From assembly GCA_947380915.1 (NCBI GenBank), contig CANCSY010000073.1:1-12647 (forward strand): a stretch of 12,647 bases of DNA, read 5' to 3'. The stretch is from Beijerinckiaceae bacterium. GTDB taxonomy: Bacteria; Pseudomonadota; Alphaproteobacteria; Rhizobiales; Beijerinckiaceae. The number at the start of each line of letters is the position of its first letter. Positions within the stretch are counted from its first letter, which is position 1. Under the pieces are notes generated by a model, which saw nothing but the letters and a program-made list of their open reading frames with translations, did no database searches and had not been told where the DNA came from. The position numbers and the translations under genes are program-made. Shown piece by piece: positions 7,719 through 12,647 of the stretch.

Positions 7719-8795
7719 TCAGGGATGCACGGTTTCGGTGAACCAGTCGGTGGGCAGGCCGATGCCGACATTCTGCTCCTTGGCGCGCTTGTAGATCACC
7801 GAGCCCGCAGCGGCGAATTGATAGCCCAGCCCCATATTGTTGAGGAAGCAGGTTACCTGCTTGTCGCTCTCGCGTCCTGGCGCATGGCCCGCGATGAGTT
7901 GCGGCAGGGTCGGATATTTCTTGAAGTCGATCTTGTTGGCCGCGTTCCATCCGGCGTCCTTCGACTCTTCCTTGAAATTCGCGCCCTTGGCCACAACCAG
8001 GATCGGCGCGGTGTCATGGGTATGCACCACGACCTTATCGCAGGCGCGGATCGCGTCCGGCTCGATCTCCGGCTTCTTGATGGAGGACAGGTGCATGCCC
8101 GGCTCGATCCATCTCTCGAAGAAGATGGGATCCAGGGAGTTCGAGCCGCACATGACGATGTCGACGCCAGCGACGGCGTCTTCGGCCTGTTCCACCGAGG
8201 TGACAGGAATTTGCAGCAAGGTCGTCATGCGCGCGCAGAAGGCCTCGCGGTTCTCCTGATTGGGCGAGAAGCATTTCACGGATTCGATCTTGCGCACGGC
8301 GCAGGCGGCGGTGAGTTGCGTCTCGGCCTGCCAGCCGCTGCCCAGAAGGCCGATGGTGCGGGCGTTTTCCCGCGCCATGTACTTCACGCCAAGGCCATTG
8401 GCGGCGCCGACCCGCATGCGCTGCAAGACCCCATCGGGGAAAATGGCGAGGGGTTCGCCGTTATGGGTTGAGAAGAGCAGCACGAGGCCGACATAGCGGT
8501 TGTTCGGCGCCGCCGGGATCTTGACGCGCCGCCGCGTATTGCCGACCAGCGGATTGGTCACGATGTCCGAATTGATGCGGATTGCGCCCACGCCCAGCTT
8601 GGGCACCACCCCGTCCATGGATTTCAGCCCGTAGATGGCGTCCTCGCTATAGCTGGTGGGCGTGATGCAGTCGGAGCGCTGGCGCGTGATGCCGCGACCC
8701 TCCGCCATTTCCACATAGGCTTCCTCCAGCGCCTCGATGCAATCGGGCATGGTCAGCAGCCGCTCGACGTCGTCATTGGACAGGATCAAGGTCAT
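7719..8795 (-). CDS. Ornithine cyclodeaminase/mu-crystallin family protein
   Basis: A cytoplasmic NAD(P)-dependent enzyme of 358 aa. Members include ornithine cyclodeaminase, ketimine or pyrroline-2-carboxylate reductases and alanine or opine-type dehydrogenases. Visible landmarks: the Rossmann nucleotide loop L151-G152-S153-G154-W155 with the preceding RVGAANGLGVKYMA helix (128-141), K66 near the family's substrate-binding lysine, and the C-terminal LNNMGLGYQFAAAGSVIYKRA segment (318-338) typical of the family. The ATG at 8795 has a strong AAGGGGG site seven bases upstream. The leader also contains a 6-bp hairpin (CGCGGC 8815-8820 with GCCGCG 8828-8833). It is the first gene of a minus-strand pair with the decarboxylase-like gene and is divergent from TctC copy 3. 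It lies slightly above the usual 310-350 aa. The partner gene gives no clue that ornithine is the substrate; a ketimine or imine reductase role is equally possible. Confidence 0.83.
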   Translation of the reverse strand: MTLILSNDDVERLLTMPDCIEALEEAYVEMAEGRGITRQRSDCITPTSYSEDAIYGLKSMDGVVPKLGVGAIRINSDIVTNPLVGNTRRRVKIPAAPNNRYVGLVLLFSTHNGEPLAIFPDGVLQRMRVGAANGLGVKYMARENARTIGLLGSGWQAETQLTAACAVRKIESVKCFSPNQENREAFCARMTTLLQIPVTSVEQAEDAVAGVDIVMCGSNSLDPIFFERWIEPGMHLSSIKKPEIEPDAIRACDKVVVHTHDTAPILVVAKGANFKEESKDAGWNAANKIDFKKYPTLPQLIAGHAPGRESDKQVTCFLNNMGLGYQFAAAGSVIYKRAKEQNVGIGLPTDWFTETVHP

Positions 8796-8883
8796 GGTGT
8801 TTCCCCCTTGCAGACGCGGCGATGAATGCCGCGCAGCTTGTTGGGAACGATTTTTAGACCCTTTGCGCCCGAATGGGAAGGAA

Positions 8884-8900
8884 CCCGCCCGTGGGGCGGG
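8884..8900. repeat. GC-rich 7-bp perfect inverted repeat
   Basis: CCCGCCC (8884-8890) and GGGCGGG (8894-8900) are separated by GTG. It lies between two divergent genes, so it does not terminate either of them. There is no T tract. It may be a protein-binding palindrome or a leader hairpin of the OCD transcript if that starts far upstream. Confidence 0.4.
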
Positions 8901-8955
8901 ATGGGTCGTTGGCGACCGGCTGGCCCGGCGCCTGAAGCTTCCCGACCCCTGCGAA

Positions 8956-8978
8956 TGTCATTGGTTTTCTCATTGACA
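8956..8978 (+). promoter_or_regulatory. Inverted repeat overlapping a perfect -35 box upstream of TctC copy 3
   Basis: TTGACA (8973-8978) matches the -35 consensus exactly, but the sequence 16-18 bases downstream (TTAAGC/TAAGCA, 8996-9002) is a poor -10. TGTCA (8956-8960) and TGACA (8974-8978) form an inverted repeat with 13 bases between, so a dimeric regulator bound here would cover the -35 box. The arms are short and could arise by chance. Confidence 0.3.
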
Positions 8979-9141
8979 CGATGACCCGCGGAGCCTTAAG
9001 CAGACCAAGTTGATCGGGATTAGGATCCGTGGTCACCACAGAAATGGGCGAAGACGCTTGCGTCGCGCTCGCAAATGTAAATCTATGAGCGCGCAGGGTT
9101 CGGCTCCCATGAGCGGGATGACACAACGGATGGTCAAGGTG

Positions 9142-10233
9142 ATGGCTGGTTCAAGGAATGATCTGTCAAGATGCGCTCTGGCGGCGGTTGTCCTTGTGGG
9201 CGTCCTGGCGCCCCAGGCGCCCGGTTTCGCCCAGGAAACTGCCTCTGACAGCGTCGAGGCCGCCTTCAAGGGCAAGACCATCAATTTCATCGTGGCTCTG
9301 GCCGCAGGCGGCGGCTACGACCAATATGCGCGGACCCTCGCGCGGCATCTGGAGCGCCATCTCCCCGGCAATCCCAACATTGTCGTGCAGAACATGACGG
9401 GCGCTGCGGGCATGCGCGCCACCAACTGGCTTTACAATGTCGCCCCGCGCGATGGGCTCACCATCGGCATCACCCAGCGCTCGGTGCTGGTGGAGCCGCT
9501 GCTGGGCACCAAGGAAGCCCGCTTCGACCCCACGAAATTCTCCTGGCTCGCCAGCCTCAACGACGAGGCCTTCATCGCCGTCACCTGGAAGGATCGGGGC
9601 ATCGACAGCATCAAGGATGCGCAGGCGAAGGAATTCGCCGTCGCCGCCGATGGCCCGGCCTCCGACGATTACATCTGGCCCGCCGTGCTCAACGCCACCA
9701 TCGGCACGAAATTCAAGATCGTGTCCGGCTATACCGGCAAGGCCGAGGAGCGCTTGTCCGTGCGGCGCGGCGAGACCGTGGGGCTGATCGGCTGGAGCTG
9801 GGCCGCCCTGCAAACCAGCGAGTGGGATGACTACAAGGCCGGCAACTGGCGCATCATCGCCCATCTGGGCAAGGGCAAGCATCCCGAATTCGATGCGCCC
9901 TCCATCTATGATTTCGCCACCACGCCCGAGACCCGCGAAACCTTCGAATTCCTTGACGCCACCCTGGCGCTTGGCCGCCCCGTCTTCGCCCCGCCCGGCA
10001 TTCCCAAGGACCGGGAAGCGGCGTTGCGGGCGGGCCTTGCGGCGGCGCTCAAGGATCCGGCCTTCCTGGCCGAGGCGCAGAAGCAGAAGCTCGACATCAG
10101 CCCGGCCTCCGGGGAGGAGCTCGCCGAGCGGGTGCAGCGCCTCTATCGCACCCCCATCGCCGTGGTGGAGCGCACCCAGGCGGTCCGCAAGCAGGCGCTT
10201 GGTCTTGACGCTGGCGGACCCGGTACGCCCTGA
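9142..10233 (+). CDS. TctC-type periplasmic solute-binding protein, copy 3
   Basis: Third TctC/Bug family protein, 363 aa from the chosen start. Several in-frame ATGs precede it (9085, 9109, 9118, 9130); 9142 is preferred because GGATGG stands eight bases upstream and it gives a standard 30-residue Sec signal (R5 and R10 in the n-region, ALAAVVLVGVLA core, cleavage after G28-F29-A30). Starts at 9109-9130 remain possible. Landmarks: FKGKTINF near 42, GGGYD at 56-60, NMTGAAG at 84-90, NWLYN at 95-99, PLLGTK at 119-124, and FAPPGIPKDR late in the chain. It differs from the other copies at the NM(P/T)GA(G/A) loop, where Thr and Ala replace Pro and Gly. It is divergent from the OCD-family gene and begins a plus-strand series running 90 bp ahead of the TauD-like dioxygenase. 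No TctA/TctB genes are present. Confidence 0.87.
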   Translation: MAGSRNDLSRCALAAVVLVGVLAPQAPGFAQETASDSVEAAFKGKTINFIVALAAGGGYDQYARTLARHLERHLPGNPNIVVQNMTGAAGMRATNWLYNVAPRDGLTIGITQRSVLVEPLLGTKEARFDPTKFSWLASLNDEAFIAVTWKDRGIDSIKDAQAKEFAVAADGPASDDYIWPAVLNATIGTKFKIVSGYTGKAEERLSVRRGETVGLIGWSWAALQTSEWDDYKAGNWRIIAHLGKGKHPEFDAPSIYDFATTPETRETFEFLDATLALGRPVFAPPGIPKDREAALRAGLAAALKDPAFLAEAQKQKLDISPASGEELAERVQRLYRTPIAVVERTQAVRKQALGLDAGGPGTP

Positions 10234-10255
10234 TCAAGTTTTGTTCACCCGCTTG

Positions 10256-10271
10256 ACGCGCCGTGGCGCGT
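10256..10271 (+). promoter_or_regulatory. 16-bp palindrome between TctC copy 3 and the TauD-like gene
   Basis: ACGCGCC (10256-10262) and GGCGCGT (10265-10271) are perfect reverse complements with a 2-base centre. It overlaps a TTGACG -35-like box (10253-10258), but no good -10 follows. It lies 23 bases after the TctC stop and about 50 before the dioxygenase start. It could be an operator for an internal promoter or a hairpin at the TctC transcript end; there is no T tract. Confidence 0.3.
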
Positions 10272-10323
10272 GGCGCAAATCTACATCTTAGCCATCGAAG
10301 CTTCACCAGAAAGGCTCCGCCCA

Positions 10324-11199
10324 ATGTCATCAGGAAACGCTCCAGTCCGGCTCGTGTCCGAGTCCTCCATGCCCGCAGGCGTGCGCGTCACCCAGTTGCA
10401 GCCCGCCGTCGGCTCGCTAGTGTCGGGCCTGCGCTTTGATGGCAAGCTGCTCGGCGAGGAGGCCCGCGTGGCCATGCGCCATCTGCTGCACAATCGCGGT
10501 CTGGTGGTTTTCGAGCCGGGCACGGTCACCGCCGAGAATTTCACGGCCTTCGCGGGCTTTCTGGGCGAGTTCTTCCACTACGCCGGTCCCCACACGCCGC
10601 GCGCGCCCGAGAATCCGGACGCCACGATGATCGATTCCAACAAGGACAAGAATCTGCGCAACCACATCTGGCATGCGGATGGCGGCTTCCGTCCGGACGC
10701 CCCGGCCTTCACGGCCCTCTTCGCGCAGCAGCTTCCCGAGTTCGGCGGTGACACCATCTTCAGCAACACAGCCTGGGTCTATGAGCAGCTTGATCCGCTC
10801 TTCGCAGCCTATCTCGAGAGCCTGACGGTCATCCAGTCCGCCGACGCCACCGGCCATATCACCGACCGCTATCTCGACGCGGAGGAGGCCACCAAGGCTC
10901 GCATCCGGATGCCTCCCTTCGAAATGCCGCTGGTGCGCGTGCATCCCGAAACGGGCCGCAAGTGGATCGCCGTGAACGAGTCCTATGCGGGCTACATCAA
11001 GGGCGCGAGCCGCATCCTCAGCCAGAACATCCTCGGCATCCTCTTCGACATGATCAAGTCGCCCGAGGCCACCGTGCGCTACAGCTGGACCAAGGGCGCG
11101 CTGGCGGTCTGGGACAACCGGGTGGTGCAGCACAAGGGCATCAAGGACTATGCGGGCGGCGGACGCCGGGTGCTCTACCGCGCCACCATGACGGCCTGA
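10324..11199 (+). CDS. TauD/TfdA-family Fe(II)/2-oxoglutarate-dependent dioxygenase
   Basis: A 291-residue cytoplasmic oxygenase that would couple 2-oxoglutarate decarboxylation to hydroxylation of a substrate carbon, often next to a leaving group (sulfite in TauD, phenolate in TfdA). The iron facial triad is visible as H117-x-D119 (WHADGG) and H270 (WDNRVVQH), and R286 sits at the position of the 2-oxoglutarate-binding arginine (RRVLYRAT). GGDTIF at 141-146 is the usual motif after the first ligands. The ATG at 10324 is chosen for its position near the family start, with AAAGG about ten bases upstream; a GTG at 10270 in the same frame would add 18 residues that look non-homologous. It is followed 13 bp later by the sulfurtransferase gene, so the two are almost certainly co-transcribed. 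Substrate unknown; motif content alone does not separate sulfonate, aryloxyalkanoate and other users. Confidence 0.87.
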   Translation: MSSGNAPVRLVSESSMPAGVRVTQLQPAVGSLVSGLRFDGKLLGEEARVAMRHLLHNRGLVVFEPGTVTAENFTAFAGFLGEFFHYAGPHTPRAPENPDATMIDSNKDKNLRNHIWHADGGFRPDAPAFTALFAQQLPEFGGDTIFSNTAWVYEQLDPLFAAYLESLTVIQSADATGHITDRYLDAEEATKARIRMPPFEMPLVRVHPETGRKWIAVNESYAGYIKGASRILSQNILGILFDMIKSPEATVRYSWTKGALAVWDNRVVQHKGIKDYAGGGRRVLYRATMTA

Positions 11200-11212
11200 C
11201 CGAGGTCGCGAC

Positions 11213-12055
11213 ATGAGCGAGGCGCGGTCAAGGACCCTCATCTCCGTCGCCGGTCTGGCTGATCTGCTGGCGTCGGGCGGCCCTGTCGTGCTGCTCGATG
11301 TGCTCGATGACAAAGGCGCCGCGTCGACGGATCGGCCGCGCATTCCCGGCGCCCTCTCCGTCCATCTGGCGACGGAGTTCTCGAGCAAGCCAACGAAAAC
11401 CTCGGGCAAGCGCCCCTTGCCCGAGATCATGGACCTGCAAGCCGACGCGCGGCGCTGGGGCGTCAACCCCGGCAGCACGGTGGTCGTCTATGACAACACG
11501 GGCGGCGCCCAGGCCTCCCGCGCCTGGTGGACCCTGCGCTGGGCGGGCTTCGCCCATGTGCGGATCCTCGATGGCGGTTTCGCCGCGTGGAAGGCCTCGG
11601 GGCGTCCGGTCTCCCATGACCATGTGGAGGCCGCTGAGAAGGCGGGCGTGGTCGTCCTGACACCCGGCCACATGCCAACCCTCACCGCCGCTGAGGCGGC
11701 CGCCCTGGCCCGCGAGGGCGTCCTGCTGGACGCGCGTGGCCGCGCCGCCTATCTGGGCGAGCCGGGCAAGGCCGGAACCGGCCATATCCCCGGCGCCCTC
11801 AGCGCCCCCTCGGGCGACAATCTGACCCCCGACGGCGCCTTCCAGAGCGAGGCTGACCTGCGGGCGCGCTTTGCGGCGCTGGGCGCCGATGGCGCGCACA
11901 AGGTCGGCGTCTACTGCGGCAGCGGCAATGCGGCGGCCCACGCCGTGGCGGCCCTGAGCGTCGCAGGCCTCGAGGCGCCGCTTTACGTCGGGTCCTGGAC
12001 CGCCTGGACCACCGATCCCTCCCGCCCAGCGGCCACCGGCCCCGAGCGGGGTTGA
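11213..12055 (+). CDS. Two-domain sulfurtransferase (rhodanese / 3-mercaptopyruvate sulfurtransferase type)
   Basis: A 280-residue protein of two rhodanese domains, the N-terminal one inactive and the C-terminal one catalytic; such enzymes move sulfane sulfur from thiosulfate or 3-mercaptopyruvate to a thiophilic acceptor. N-terminal landmarks: RIPGALS (43-49), VYDNTGG (92-98, D94 where an active Cys would stand) and RAWWTLRWAGF...ILDGGFAAW (103-126). C-terminal landmarks: LLDARGRAAYLG (171-182), GHIPGALS (190-197) and the active-site loop C235-G-S237-G-N-A-A. The usual 3-mercaptopyruvate enzyme loop is CG(S/T)GVTA, so Val-Thr is replaced by Asn-Ala here, while Cys and the catalytic-triad Ser are kept. 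AGG lies about eight bases before the ATG at 11213. It lies 13 bp after the TauD-like gene and 98 bp before the UbiD-family gene. Confidence 0.87.
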   Translation: MSEARSRTLISVAGLADLLASGGPVVLLDVLDDKGAASTDRPRIPGALSVHLATEFSSKPTKTSGKRPLPEIMDLQADARRWGVNPGSTVVVYDNTGGAQASRAWWTLRWAGFAHVRILDGGFAAWKASGRPVSHDHVEAAEKAGVVVLTPGHMPTLTAAEAAALAREGVLLDARGRAAYLGEPGKAGTGHIPGALSAPSGDNLTPDGAFQSEADLRARFAALGADGAHKVGVYCGSGNAAAHAVAALSVAGLEAPLYVGSWTAWTTDPSRPAATGPERG

Positions 12056-12086
12056 GGCGCTGACCAAGCGCGGGGGCTGACCGCTC

Positions 12087-12122
12087 CCGCGTCGCCTGCG
12101 CGCAACCGCGTCGCCTGCGCGC
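12087..12122 (+). repeat. Tandem 17-base direct repeat, period 19
   Basis: CCGCGTCGCCTGCGCGC occurs twice, at 12087-12103 and 12106-12122, with two bases (AA) between. It lies in the 98-bp gap between the sulfurtransferase stop and the UbiD-family start. Both copies are identical, so the duplication is probably recent or selected. It may be a replication-slippage duplication or a paired binding site; function unknown. Confidence 0.6.
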
Positions 12123-12153
12123 CCGAAATTCCCTACCTTCAGAGAAAAAAATC

Positions 12154-12647
12154 ATGACAGGAAACGCCCGCACCCACGCGCCCCTCGATTTGCGCGAACA
12201 TCTCGCAAGGCTGGAAGCCAAGGGCCTGCTGACTCGCATCACCGAGCCCGTCAACAAGGACACGCAACTGCATCCGCTGGTGCGCTGGCAATTCACCGGC
12301 GGGTTGCCCGAGAGCGCGCGCCGCGCCTTCATGTTCACCAATGTGTACGGCGCAGACGGCCGCAAGTTCACCTCGCCGGTCGTGGTGGGCGCGCTCGCGG
12401 CCAACCCCGAGATCTACGCCACCGGCATGGGCGTCACCGTCGAAGAGATCGGCGATGTCTGGACGCGCGGCATCGCCTCGCCCATCGACCCCGTAAAGAT
12501 CGAAAATCCGCCCTGCCAGGAAGTGGTCGTCACGGGCGCGGATCTGCGCAAGCCCGGCGGCGGCCTCGCCGCCCTGCCGATCCCCGTCTCGACCCCAGGC
12601 TTCGACTCCGCGCCCTATTTCACCGCCACCCTCTGCGTGACGAAGGA
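12154..12647 (+). CDS. UbiD-family decarboxylase, N-terminal part (continues past right edge)
   Basis: The visible 164 residues match the N-terminus of UbiD-family enzymes, which use prenylated FMN to remove or add carboxyl groups on unsaturated or aromatic acids. Features seen: LDLREHLARLEAKGLLTRI (residues 11-29), the segment where NKDTQLHPLVRWQF (34-47) precedes FMFTNVYG (60-67), VVVGALAANPEIYA (75-88), the NPPCQEVV stretch (119-126), and the LPIPVSTPGFDSAPYFT region (141-157) that leads into the cofactor-binding domain. The catalytic Glu-Arg-Glu set lies beyond the window, so activity cannot be judged. The start at 12154 has only a weak AGAG ribosome site in an A-rich stretch. It is probably the fourth gene of the operon led by TctC copy 3. 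A UbiX-type flavin prenyltransferase is not in the window and would be needed in the genome. Confidence 0.83.
   Translation, partial: MTGNARTHAPLDLREHLARLEAKGLLTRITEPVNKDTQLHPLVRWQFTGGLPESARRAFMFTNVYGADGRKFTSPVVVGALAANPEIYATGMGVTVEEIGDVWTRGIASPIDPVKIENPPCQEVVVTGADLRKPGGGLAALPIPVSTPGFDSAPYFTATLCVTK

Larger units (their letters stand above)
8796..9141. other. 346-bp divergent intergenic region between OCD-family gene and TctC copy 3
   Basis: No gene is supported here, although a frame continuous with TctC copy 3 is open from 9010. The region holds an OCD leader hairpin (8815-8833), a GC-rich perfect hairpin (8884-8900), an inverted repeat overlapping a perfect -35 box (8956-8978), and a long leader with several in-frame ATGs before the chosen TctC start. 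Its length compared with the other two divergent regions (246 and 121 bp) suggests it is the most heavily regulated of the three; that is inference. Confidence 0.5.

Noticed and set aside
9010..9141. 44-codon N-terminal extension of TctC copy 3
   Set aside because: It would place an Arg-rich stretch ahead of the signal peptide; the start at 9142 gives a normal exported protein. Starts at 9109-9130 cannot be fully excluded.
10417..11478. 353-codon minus-strand frame across the TauD-like gene and the start of the sulfurtransferase
   Set aside because: It spans two well-supported plus-strand genes and has no domain; a shadow frame.
11228..12067. 279-codon minus-strand frame opposite the sulfurtransferase
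   Set aside because: The plus-strand protein has two rhodanese domains; the antisense translation is low-complexity Gly/Ala/Arg.

Overview
The window is GC-rich, densely coding DNA. Codon and base composition, and the abundance of TctC-type binding proteins, suggest an alphaproteobacterium, probably Hyphomicrobiales or a related soil/plant-associated lineage. That placement is inference from composition and gene content; no phylogenetic marker is present. No tRNA, rRNA, CRISPR array, insertion sequence or integrase was found. The window looks like an accessory catabolic region.

Layout from left to right. (1) A Rieske non-haem iron oxygenase alpha subunit on the minus strand runs off the left edge, with an AmiF-type formamidase upstream of it on the same strand. 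(2) Head-to-head with the formamidase is the first TctC-type periplasmic binding protein (plus), followed by a small Tat-exported DUF6134-like protein (plus). (3) An SGNH/GDSL hydrolase (minus) overlaps the tail of the DUF6134 gene and is head-to-head with the second TctC protein (plus). (4) A minus-strand pair follows: an ornithine cyclodeaminase/mu-crystallin family protein, then a 4,5-dihydroxyphthalate decarboxylase-like protein. (5) Head-to-head with that pair is the third TctC protein (plus), heading a probable operon with a TauD/TfdA dioxygenase, a two-domain sulfurtransferase and a UbiD-family decarboxylase that runs off the right edge.

The main architectural point is that one arrangement occurs three times: an orphan TctC binding protein divergently transcribed from a different catabolic enzyme or enzyme pair. 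The partners are formamidase, SGNH esterase, and OCD plus decarboxylase. No TctA or TctB membrane gene is visible. Together with a Rieske oxygenase, a 2-oxoglutarate dioxygenase and two unrelated decarboxylase families, this suggests a locus for capture and breakdown of carboxylated, probably aromatic or amide/ester-bearing compounds. The actual substrates cannot be read from the sequence.

Regulatory signals are limited. The clearest are a perfect 13-bp inverted repeat whose right arm contains the Shine-Dalgarno sequence and start codon of the DUF6134 gene, a sigma70-like promoter before the second TctC gene, and an inverted repeat overlapping a perfect -35 box before the third TctC gene.
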